Source: Candidatus Cloacimonadota bacterium (GTDB lineage Bacteria; Cloacimonadota; Cloacimonadia; Cloacimonadales; TCS61). Taken from it: DNA of 5,719 nucleotides. The stretch spans positions 1 through 5,719 of the forward strand of contig JAQICU010000139.1 of assembly GCA_027858325.1 (NCBI GenBank), written 5' to 3'. The notes beneath the pieces were generated by a model. That model had not been told where the DNA came from, searched no databases, and saw only the letters and a list, made by a program, of their open reading frames with translations. The translations under genes and the position numbers were made by a program. Shown here one piece after another: positions 1-5,572 of this stretch. The first letter of the stretch is position 1, and each line of letters opens with the position of its first letter.

Positions 1-120
1 TGCAAAAAGAGGGAGAGGAGATATTCATTTTTAAGGAAAGTGAAGGTCTTTAATTAGTGATTATCTCTAAAATTAACTAAATAGAATTTAATAATAATAT
101 TGTATTTTTATGGAAAGAGT

Positions 121-149
121 TTGACAAAAAGCAACTCACTTTTCCTATT
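121..149 (+). promoter_or_regulatory. Possible promoter, -35-like TTGACA with a weak -10
   Basis: TTGACA at 121-126 matches the sigma-70 -35 consensus exactly. At the standard 17-base spacing the -10 position reads CCTATT (144-149), which matches TATAAT at only three of six positions. The inverted pair TCACTT/AAGTGA overlaps and follows this site, which could suit an operator. This is inference from consensus only; promoter consensus in this lineage may differ from that of E. coli. Confidence 0.25.
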
Positions 150-180
150 TGGCAAGTGAAGGAAACAAAAGATTGTTCTT

Positions 181-186
181 TATAAT
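181..186 (+). promoter_or_regulatory. Possible -10 box TATAAT
   Basis: A perfect TATAAT lies about 126 bases before the start codon, but no good -35 is found 16-18 bases upstream (158-163 reads GAAGGA). In sequence this AT-rich such a hexamer can occur by chance. If used, it would give a 5' untranslated region of roughly 120 bases containing the 12-bp direct repeat. Confidence 0.2.
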
Positions 187-300
187 AATTAATGAAATGG
201 TAAATGAAATTTTAATTTCGAAAATTTTGGTTATGTATTAATGAAATGTGTTACCATCGCAATTATGATTCTTTTGAGAGTTAAATTAAATTTTTAATTT

Positions 301-305
301 AGGAG
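301..305 (+). promoter_or_regulatory. Ribosome binding site (AGGAG)
   Basis: AGGAG lies six bases before the ATG at 312, an ideal Shine-Dalgarno position. It fixes the start codon, because the signal peptide begins right there and no better start with a ribosome site is seen nearby. An AT-only inverted repeat (TTAAATT-type arms, 283-289 and 294-300) sits directly upstream. It is too weak to be convincing as a control hairpin. Confidence 0.85.
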
Positions 306-311
306 ACAAAA

Positions 312-368
312 ATGAAAAAGTTATTTGTGATTTTATTAGTAGTATTGATTTCAACTGGTCTTTATTCT
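312..368 (+). other. Signal peptide coding segment (Sec type)
   Basis: Residues 1-19 have the classic n-h-c layout: MKK, then a hydrophobic run LFVILLVVLI, then a polar STGLYS. The most likely cleavage is after Ser19, before ETKVDK. No lipobox Cys follows, so this is a secreted type I substrate rather than a lipoprotein. This is the expected first export step for a T9SS cargo, matching the sorting domain at the other end. Confidence 0.9.
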
Positions 369-3300
369 GAAACGAAAGTAGATAAAGTACCAATGTTAAA
401 TGATGTTAACCCGGATGCAGTAATTCCTGTAGTAACAGATGATGTTGGTGACATTATTTTTGATCTTGATGTAGAAGCAATTGCTGTTGATAATCAGCTG
501 CTTGGTGTAGAATACGACGGAACCCATATCTGGGTTACCGGTGGTGGGAATGCTGCGGATCCTAACTATCTTTATAGGATAGATCCAGTTGCAGGAACTT
601 TAGTTGATAGCTATGAGCAACCTGCTGCGGCTACCGGCTGGGGTATTCGTGACCTTGCGTATGATGCTTCAACCAACAAAATCTATGGTGGAAACGAATC
701 TAGTTTCTTTGAGTTTGATATTGCAACTGAAACTTGGTCTACATTGTTCAGCTCAACCTTCGGTACTATTCGTGCTTTAGCTTATGATGGTAACCATTTC
801 TGGACAAAAAGTTTTAGTGATCCAATTTATGAATTTGACGTAACTGGAGCCTTGATTAACACATATGTAGATGCAAATTCTGCTTATGGTTTTGCTTATG
901 ATTCATTTGCAGATTGTTTGTGGTTGTTCGCTTCTCCAACTACTTTTGTTCAGTATGGACTAGACGGTATGCCTACTGGTACAACTCATGCGGTTACTCT
1001 TCCCAATGCCGGAATTATTGGTGGAGCTTTCTATTATGAAGGTGGTCTTGTTCCTGGCAAAACTATTTTAGGCTGTCTTGGACAGGGTACTCCTGATGTA
1101 GTTTATGGTATGGAACTTAGAGATGCTGCTCCGTTAGATTCACCTGCTGCTCCAAGTGATGTTGTAGTTACTCCGGATGCTGGCGGTGCTCTTTCAGCAG
1201 ATATTGATTGGACTTGCCCAGACCTGACAGTTGGCGGTGCCACTCTTACTGATCTTGATGAGATGCGGGTTTATCGGGGGGAAGACCTTATTTACACTGA
1301 TACTACACCCGTAATTGGTGGCCCAGGAAGCTACACAGATGTTTCCGTACCTTTAGCCGGACAGTATTCATACAGAGTTGTTGGTTTCAATGATGCTGGT
1401 GAAGGTATTCCTGCAACTGCGTCTGTCTGGATCGGTGAAGATGTGCCTGATGCTGTAACTGATTTTACTCTAACCGATATAAGTACTGGTGATCTGGAAG
1501 CACTATTGGAATGGGTGAATCCTACTGCAGGAATGCACGGTGGATATTTCCCAGGCGTAACAGGTTATGATTTTGAACGTTCCGATGGTTTTACTTTTAG
1601 TATTGCCGGACCGGTTACACAGTGGATAGATGATACTATTGTAGATCCGGGTATTTACTCGTATACAATAACTCCATTCAACAACTCAGGTAGTGGACCT
1701 TCCACTCAAACACCAAGCGTTGGTATTGGCATAACAGTTGTAGAAGTTGGAGATACAGAAATTGGAGATTATGAAATACCGATGAACTTGTACTGGCATA
1801 ATACTATCGTTGAAGTAGTTTATGATAAAGAATGGATTGGAACAGATATGCTGATCAATGCTGTTGCTTTTCATGCTGCCAATATTGGAAGCACCATTAA
1901 TCCATTTAATTTTGAGATATGGCTTGGTGAAATTGATGTAGATGACCTTTCCGGTGGATGGATTGATGCTAGTCAACTAACAATGGTTTTTGATGGCACC
2001 ATTGATGTTCCCACTGGTGATTACTGGTTAGAGATTCCTCTTGATACACCATTTGAATATGAATATAGCAACAATCTTGTAATGGGAATTATTAAAGATG
2101 ATGATGAATATTTCTCAACATCTGATACATGGTGGACAACTGAATCTGGTACTGCTAATCGTACATTGCATGAATATAGTGACAGTGAAGAATTTTCCAT
2201 ACAATCACCTCCCGGTGATTTAACTGCGAAAACCACTTATCCCGATATCCGTTTTTATTACTCAGAACTGGCACACGGTGATGTAGATGGAGTTATTACA
2301 GATAGTGCGACTAGTAATCCTATAAATGGTGTTGAAGTATATGTAGGAGCGTTTGGTCCCGTTACCACAAATGCATCGGGAGAATACCTTATCGAAGATA
2401 TTGTAACCGGTGTACAGGATGTAACTGCTACCAAAGTAGGTTATTATGATTTCTTTGGATCAGTTGAAGTACTTCCAGATGTAGTTGTTACGTATGATAT
2501 TGGCATGGATCCTTTCGAATTTGCAACACTGGATGGTAATGTAACAGATGTAGATACAGGTCTTCCTATTGAAGATGCAGAGATATATTTGCTCAGTGAT
2601 CTTGGCTATGAATACTGGGCTACAACAAATGCCAGTGGAGATTATTCTATTGTAGATATTGTTGCTGATACTTACGATATTACTTGTACAGCCACTATGT
2701 ATATTCCTCAAACTGTACAGGATATTGTTTTTGATCCCGGTGCAGCCATAACACAAGATTTTGCTTTACAGATCTCGATTTATTACTTCAGTGATTTTGA
2801 AGATAATGATGGCTACCTTCTAAGTAACAACCCCTCCGGCTGGCAATGGGGTGCACCAACCTCCGGTCCCGGATCAGCCCAGTCCGGCACAAATGTATGG
2901 GGAACAGTTCTTGGTGGTGATTATCCTAATGGTTCAAACTTCACCTTAGATGCTACAATTCCTGTGGGAATTGTAACCAATGCTTACATGCTGGAATTCT
3001 GGCACTGGTATGATATCGAAGCAAGTTATGATGGCGGCAATGTGAAAGTATCTACAGATGGTGGTACATCATGGTCAGTAATTACACCAATTACCGGATA
3101 TACCGGAACAGCAAATACTTCCAATCCATTAAGTGGAGAACCTATTTTCTGTGGACATGATCAGCAGTTCTGGGAACTGGTAGAATTCGACCTTTCAGCC
3201 TATGTTGGAGAAAATATTTTAGTAAGATGGCACTTTGGTTCGGATAGTTCTGTACCATATCCGGGATGGTATATAGATGATGTTCGTATCTATGAACAAG

Positions 3301-5327
3301 TATTTGGTTCACTTGATGGATTTGTAACTGAATTTGGTACCGGTACCCCGATTCCAGATGCTGATATTACGATAGGTCTATACAGCGGTACTTCCGATGG
3401 GGACGGATACTACTTCATCGATGATATTGTTACTGGGACTTATGATGTAGAATGTGAACATGAATATTACCTTCCTGCTCTTGTGGAAGACGTGGTAATT
3501 GAAGAAAGTATTACAACCACTCAGGATATCGATATGCTCTGGTCAGAAGTTGCTGTTGATGTAACTGAACTTACATCTTACTTACCTCCTGATGACATGG
3601 AAGTGCAGACGTTCACCATTACTAATGATGGTCCTGGTGATCTTGAATATAGCATCGGCTTTGAATTTCCGGCAGAAATTAGGGTGAAACAAGTTCTCAA
3701 TACTCCAAAATTACAAAATTCAAGAACTACATCTTATGTACCTAATCAGCTTGAAACTAGGAAGATGAATACAAATCTGGAAGATATCACAACTGCCGAG
3801 CATCTCAGCATTCCTTCGATCCCCTCACGTGATGCAGGTGATATTTTATCTCAGTTTAATCCAACAATGTTCCCATGGGGTATAGGTTTCGACGGTGAAT
3901 TTCTCTGGTTAACCGATGCTGTTGCTGCTGATCCAAACATCTATCAATATACTATTGATGGTACAGCAACCGGTGCAACTATTAATTGCTCATCCTGGAT
4001 GGGTTCGTGGGTTGGTGATATGGCGTATACACCGGGCTATATTTTTGCTGTAAATGTTGGCGGTGATAATAATATTTATAAGCTTGATGAAAACACAGGT
4101 GCAGTTGATGAAATTATTTCCGGTGCATGGAATACAACTTCGGCTCGTAGTGTAACATACGATCCGGCAAATGATGAGTTTTATATTGGTGGTTGGAATC
4201 ACACGGAGATCTATCATATTGATGCTTCCGGTGCTACGATCTCAACTATTCCTTTTGCCAGTGTTTCCGGTCTTGCCTGGCATCCATCGGGAAACAATGG
4301 TACAGGTTCTCTTTGGGTAACAGAAAGTTCTGTAGCTAATAACATTTATGAACTTGATCCTACAAACGGAACTGTTCTGCAAAGTTTCACTTCTCCCGGC
4401 GCAGATTATGCTTGTGCCGGCCTAGACATTGATAACGTGGGAAATCTCTGGGCAATTGATCAAGGATCAAATACTGTGTATAATATTGATTCCGGTGTTC
4501 CTTTGGAATGCTGGGTATCATGTACCGGTAATCCTTCCGGTATAGTTCCGGGCAATGGTGGATCTATTGAAGTTGAAGTTACCTTTGATGCTGCCGAACT
4601 TCTAATCGGAGATGAGCTCACAGCAGATCTGCTGATCCATAATAACTCTAATTATACTCGTGGTGATGACTACATAATTCCGGTAACTCTAATTATATCA
4701 GGTAATATTCCGCCTGTTAATCTCAATGTTGATGAAGAGACAGCCTTATTTACCTGGGATACTCCTCCAGGATCTGATCGTACTGATTCCGGAAATGACA
4801 AACAAAGTAAGGAAACCATAAATAACAACTCTCGTGATCTCCTGGGTTACAATGTATTCCTTGATGGTGACGATGTTGGAACTACAACAGAGAATTATTG
4901 GCCATATGATGTAGCAGAACTTACAGTAGGTAATGATTATGTTGCCGGTGTTTCTGCAGTTTACGATGATGGAGAATCTGAAATTCAAGAATTTCCATTT
5001 ACATACTTGGGAACAGATGCTGGAATTATTATTCCTCTTGTAACAGAACTGCGTGAGAATTACCCGAATCCATTCAATCCGGAAACAAAGATTGCGTTCT
5101 CACTAATTGAGCCATCTCATGTTCAAATAACGATCTATAACATCAGAGGACAGCTTGTTAAGACACTTATAGATGAACAACGTGAAGCTAATAACTACAC
5201 AGTAATATGGAATGGTAGAGATAATTCAAGCAAATCTGTATCAAGTGGTGTTTACTTCTATAAGATGGTTTCAGAAGGTAACATCGGCAGGTACACATCA
5301 ACTAAGAAAATGATCCTAATGAAATAA
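312..5327 (+). CDS. Giant secreted multidomain beta-rich surface protein with T9SS-type C-terminal sorting domain
   Basis: The protein has 1,671 residues and no recognised enzyme motif, so it is most likely an exported adhesin, scaffold or ligand-binding protein; the ligand is unknown. Visible in order: signal peptide (1-19); propeller-like repeats (about 56-272); two Fn3-like domains (278-374, 378-473); a beta-sandwich (475-652); carboxypeptidase-regulatory-like repeats (657-735, 738-820); a jelly roll ending in WYIDDVRIYE (824-995); a third regulatory-like repeat (999-1077); an Ig/BACON-like domain in two halves (1078-1120 and 1397-1464) around a linker and a second propeller (1177-1396); a third Fn3-like domain (1465-1565); and a sorting domain (1578-1671) with NYPNPFNP. 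Asp and Glu greatly outnumber Lys and Arg, as in many extracellular proteins. The start is set by AGGAG six bases upstream and a signal peptide beginning at the first Met. The frame is intact and a strong terminator follows, so it is probably monocistronic. The secreted multidomain class is confident; the precise role is not. Confidence 0.95.
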   Translation: MKKLFVILLVVLISTGLYSETKVDKVPMLNDVNPDAVIPVVTDDVGDIIFDLDVEAIAVDNQLLGVEYDGTHIWVTGGGNAADPNYLYRIDPVAGTLVDSYEQPAAATGWGIRDLAYDASTNKIYGGNESSFFEFDIATETWSTLFSSTFGTIRALAYDGNHFWTKSFSDPIYEFDVTGALINTYVDANSAYGFAYDSFADCLWLFASPTTFVQYGLDGMPTGTTHAVTLPNAGIIGGAFYYEGGLVPGKTILGCLGQGTPDVVYGMELRDAAPLDSPAAPSDVVVTPDAGGALSADIDWTCPDLTVGGATLTDLDEMRVYRGEDLIYTDTTPVIGGPGSYTDVSVPLAGQYSYRVVGFNDAGEGIPATASVWIGEDVPDAVTDFTLTDISTGDLEALLEWVNPTAGMHGGYFPGVTGYDFERSDGFTFSIAGPVTQWIDDTIVDPGIYSYTITPFNNSGSGPSTQTPSVGIGITVVEVGDTEIGDYEIPMNLYWHNTIVEVVYDKEWIGTDMLINAVAFHAANIGSTINPFNFEIWLGEIDVDDLSGGWIDASQLTMVFDGTIDVPTGDYWLEIPLDTPFEYEYSNNLVMGIIKDDDEYFSTSDTWWTTESGTANRTLHEYSDSEEFSIQSPPGDLTAKTTYPDIRFYYSELAHGDVDGVITDSATSNPINGVEVYVGAFGPVTTNASGEYLIEDIVTGVQDVTATKVGYYDFFGSVEVLPDVVVTYDIGMDPFEFATLDGNVTDVDTGLPIEDAEIYLLSDLGYEYWATTNASGDYSIVDIVADTYDITCTATMYIPQTVQDIVFDPGAAITQDFALQISIYYFSDFEDNDGYLLSNNPSGWQWGAPTSGPGSAQSGTNVWGTVLGGDYPNGSNFTLDATIPVGIVTNAYMLEFWHWYDIEASYDGGNVKVSTDGGTSWSVITPITGYTGTANTSNPLSGEPIFCGHDQQFWELVEFDLSAYVGENILVRWHFGSDSSVPYPGWYIDDVRIYEQVFGSLDGFVTEFGTGTPIPDADITIGLYSGTSDGDGYYFIDDIVTGTYDVECEHEYYLPALVEDVVIEESITTTQDIDMLWSEVAVDVTELTSYLPPDDMEVQTFTITNDGPGDLEYSIGFEFPAEIRVKQVLNTPKLQNSRTTSYVPNQLETRKMNTNLEDITTAEHLSIPSIPSRDAGDILSQFNPTMFPWGIGFDGEFLWLTDAVAADPNIYQYTIDGTATGATINCSSWMGSWVGDMAYTPGYIFAVNVGGDNNIYKLDENTGAVDEIISGAWNTTSARSVTYDPANDEFYIGGWNHTEIYHIDASGATISTIPFASVSGLAWHPSGNNGTGSLWVTESSVANNIYELDPTNGTVLQSFTSPGADYACAGLDIDNVGNLWAIDQGSNTVYNIDSGVPLECWVSCTGNPSGIVPGNGGSIEVEVTFDAAELLIGDELTADLLIHNNSNYTRGDDYIIPVTLIISGNIPPVNLNVDEETALFTWDTPPGSDRTDSGNDKQSKETINNNSRDLLGYNVFLDGDDVGTTTENYWPYDVAELTVGNDYVAGVSAVYDDGESEIQEFPFTYLGTDAGIIIPLVTELRENYPNPFNPETKIAFSLIEPSHVQITIYNIRGQLVKTLIDEQREANNYTVIWNGRDNSSKSVSSGVYFYKMVSEGNIGRYTSTKKMILMK
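477..1127 (+). other. Propeller-like repeat domain 1 (residues 56-272)
   Basis: There are about five repeats of a YDG-x(3)-W / x-Y-x-F/I-D pattern roughly 40-50 residues apart. Repeat starts lie near Val66, Leu115, Leu156, Phe194 and Ala239, with signatures such as YDGTHIWVT, LAYDASTNKIYGG and LAYDGNHFWTK. This is the pattern of NHL/SMP-30-like or quinoprotein-like beta-propellers that describe position along a repeated blade. The fold is inferred from spacing and motif alone. It resembles the second propeller at residues 1177-1396. Confidence 0.65.
1143..1730 (+). other. Two tandem fibronectin type III-like domains (residues 278-374 and 378-473)
   Basis: Each begins with a Pro-rich entry (PAAPSDVVV; VPDAVTDFTL), has a core Trp strand (IDWTCP; LLEWVNP), and ends with a G-x-Y-x-Y strand (AGQYSYRVVGFNDAGEG; PGIYSYTITPFNNSGSG). 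Those are the usual landmarks of Fn3 domains. They probably act as spacers between the N-terminal propeller and the middle of the protein. Confidence 0.75.
1734..2267 (+). other. Beta-sandwich domain typical of T9SS cargo (residues 475-652)
   Basis: The segment runs from the VEVGD entry through a central FEIWLGEI strand, then MVFDGTIDVPTGDYWLEIPL and NLVMGII, to the closing PDIRFYY. The order (fold-change sentence about a device-like value, GT..VPTG-W/Y..I-L, then a closing P-x-I-x-F) is like a recurrent domain I recall from secreted Cloacimonetes and Bacteroidetes proteins. I cannot name the family with certainty. No catalytic residues are apparent. Confidence 0.45.
2280..2516 (+). repeat. 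Carboxypeptidase-regulatory-like repeat 1 (residues 657-735)
   Basis: The repeat has the order V-x-G-V-I-T-D, NPINGVEVYV, TTNASGEYLIEDIVTG, then a V-x-A-T-K-V-G-Y-Y strand. This is the CarboxypepD_reg / Cna-B-like signature: a G-x-V strand, an I-x-G/D-A-x-V strand, a G-x-Y/F-x-I-x-D-I/L turn, and a final G-Y-x strand. It is homologous to the repeats at 2523-2771 and 3306-3542. Its likely role is a structural spacer. Confidence 0.85.
2523..2771 (+). repeat. Carboxypeptidase-regulatory-like repeat 2 (residues 738-820)
   Basis: The segment contains LDGNVTDVDTG, PIEDAEIYL, TTNASGDYSIVDIVADTYD and a closing C-T-A-T-M-Y-I strand. It keeps the TTNASG-x-Y-x-I-x-DIV core of repeat 1, so the two are tandem copies that have diverged. 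It abuts the jelly-roll module, which separates it from the third copy. Confidence 0.85.
2781..3296 (+). other. Jelly-roll (MAM / immune-inhibitor-A-like) module (residues 824-995)
   Basis: It opens with FSDFEDNDGYLL and WQWGAPTSGPGSAQSG, passes through LEFWHWYDIE, GGNVKVSTDGGTSW and VEFDLSAYVGENILVRWHF, and closes with GWYIDDVRIYE. These are the standard landmarks of the carbohydrate-binding-like or MAM-type sandwich common in secreted peptidases and surface proteins. I see no peptidase domain attached, so here it is more likely a binding or spacer module. Confidence 0.75.
3306..3542 (+). repeat. Carboxypeptidase-regulatory-like repeat 3 (residues 999-1077)
   Basis: This is the third copy of the family: SLDGFVTEFGTG, PIPDADITI, TSDGDGYYFIDDIVTGTYD and VECEHEYYLPALVEDVVI. 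The G-x-Y-x-I-x-DIV-T-G core matches repeats 1 and 2. It stands apart from them because the jelly-roll module lies between, and it leads into the split Ig-like domain. Confidence 0.85.
3543..3671 (+). other. N-terminal half of a split Ig/BACON-like domain (residues 1078-1120)
   Basis: The pattern VAVDVTELTSYL, then MEVQTFTITNDGPGDLEYSI, is the first half of the Ig-like fold often seen in secreted bacterial proteins (x-T-x-T-I-x-N-x-G-x-G-x-L-x-Y-x-I). The matching second half does not follow directly. It resumes at 4500-4703, after a linker and a whole propeller. Confidence 0.65.
3840..4499 (+). other. Propeller-like repeat domain 2, nested in the Ig-like domain (residues 1177-1396)
   Basis: Five repeats start near Trp1189, Met1237, Val1281, Gly1320 and Gly1370. 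Each follows the pattern x-x-G/A-x-x-x-D/P...W/Y..., with signatures IGFDGEFLWLTD, YIFAVNVGGDNNIYKLDE, TYDPANDEFYIGG, LAWHPSG and NLWAIDQGSNTVYNID. The first repeat is very like the first repeat of propeller 1 (both carry W-x-T, then AADPN, then I-D). Trp and Tyr are frequent at blade positions. The fold is inferred from spacing. Confidence 0.65.
4500..4703 (+). other. C-terminal half of the split Ig/BACON-like domain (residues 1397-1464)
   Basis: The segment reads CWVSCTGNPSGIVPGNGGSIEVE, then TFDAAELLIGDELTADLLIHNN and IPVTLIISG. That is the usual ending of a BACON-like or ASH-like Ig domain: a W-x-S strand, a G-x-V-x-P-G-x-x-G-S turn, a V-x-F-D-A strand, a G-x-x-L-x-A-x-L-x-I-x-N-N strand, and a final I-P-V-x-L-x-I. 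It completes the half at residues 1078-1120. Confidence 0.65.
4704..5006 (+). other. Third Fn3-like domain with a polar insert (residues 1465-1565)
   Basis: It starts with PPVNLNVDEETALFTWDTPPG and later has GYNVFLDGDDVGTTTENYW and VSAVYDDGESE, the usual Fn3 order seen before the sorting domain in this protein class. Between the core Trp1482 and GYNV lies a short polar stretch (1487-1509) rich in Asn, Ser, Lys and Asp, probably a flexible loop. Confidence 0.7.
5043..5327 (+). other. T9SS type A C-terminal sorting domain (residues 1578-1671)
   Basis: The stretch ELRENYPNPFNPETKIAFSL, then VQITIYNIRGQLVKTL, then YTVIWNGRDN, then VSSGVYFYKMV, ending KKMILMK, is the canonical NYPNPFNP / FlgD-like sorting signal. 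In type IX systems this domain directs the Sec-exported protein across the outer membrane. It is the most reliable clue to how the protein reaches the outside. The window shows no other T9SS component. Confidence 0.9.
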
Positions 5328-5386
5328 GAGAATTTCGCCCCGACGGTTTTTATCGGAGGGGCAACTTCTCCATCCTAATGAAATAA
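5313..5386 (+). repeat. 15-bp direct repeat of the gene tail flanking a 44-bp palindromic segment
   Basis: ATCCTAATGAAATAA occurs at 5313-5327 (coding the last residues ILMK and the stop, in phase with the gene frame only in this copy) and again, exactly, at 5372-5386. The 44 bases between (5328-5371) begin GAGAA and end TTCTCC, and their interior pairs GCCCC (5337-5341) with GGGGC (5358-5362), giving an imperfect hairpin with short terminal inverted repeats. This arrangement is like a small palindromic element with duplicated target bases. A tandem duplication is the alternative. Confidence 0.7.
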
Positions 5387-5402
5387 TTCATAGTTCGTAT
5401 AG

Positions 5403-5433
5403 AACGCCCCGAAAAATCGGGGCGTTTTTTTTT
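5403..5433 (+). terminator. Rho-independent terminator of the secreted-protein gene
   Basis: A perfect 10-bp stem (AACGCCCCGA at 5403-5412 with its complement at 5417-5426) encloses an AAAA loop (5413-5416) and runs into a nine-base T tract (5425-5433). This is a strong intrinsic terminator for + strand transcription. It lies 75 bases after the gene's stop codon, and only 16 bases after the second copy of the direct repeat. Confidence 0.95.
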
Positions 5434-5446
5434 ACCATATAATTTG

Positions 5447-5572
5447 CGTCATTCTGACGAATCTTGCACGTTGCTCTCCATAGGAAGGATGTTCTATAGG
5501 TTTACATTTCACTTCGGACGATTAAGGGTAATCGTCCCTACTGTTTTGTAGGGGCAATTCTACGAATTGACC
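5447..5572. repeat. Cluster of short hairpins, likely fragment of an interspersed intergenic repeat
   Basis: The block contains CGTCA-TTC-TGACG (5447-5459), then three adjacent hairpins: GGACGATTA-AGGG-TAATCGTCC (5516-5537), CCCTAC-TGTTTT-GTAGGG (5536-5553) and CAATTC-TAC-GAATTG (5555-5569). No open frame is present. The GTAGGGGCAATTC and CGTCATTCTGACGAATC wording resembles intergenic repeat families found across many bacterial genomes; that resemblance is from memory, not from a search. GC content is above that of the flanking sequence. Confidence 0.5.

Larger units (their letters stand above)
1..311. other. AT-rich upstream intergenic region / leader, no confident gene
   Basis: No open frame of useful length is seen on either strand. 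All three forward frames are closed within the first 60 bases (stops at 32-34, 51-53 and 55-57), so at most a few codons of an upstream gene could be present. The region is clearly more AT-rich than the gene. It contains short repeats: AAGTGAAGG at 38-46 and 154-162; the inverted pair TCACTT (136-141) / AAGTGA (154-159); GAAATT-TT-AATTTC (206-219); and a 12-bp direct repeat (188-199, 237-248). No GC-rich terminator for an upstream gene is visible. Confidence 0.7.

Noticed and set aside
3..53. Possible 3' end of an upstream gene (frame giving ...KEGEEIFIFKESEGL and a stop)
   Set aside because: Only 16 codons are available and the other two frames are equally short. Without sequence to the left there is no way to tell coding from chance.
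824..995. Secreted peptidase suggested by the jelly-roll module
   Set aside because: The module is often attached to peptidases, but no metal-binding HExxH or serine-type motif was seen in the protein.
1686..4988. Several open frames of 71-98 codons on the minus strand within the gene
   Set aside because: They lie wholly opposite a long, well-supported gene, have odd compositions (runs of Ile, Cys, Asn) and show no domain or ribosome site, so they are by-products of the forward codon use.
5372..5386. Second ATGAAATAA as the start of a small gene
   Set aside because: ATG is followed by one codon and a stop. It is a copy of the gene tail, not a start.
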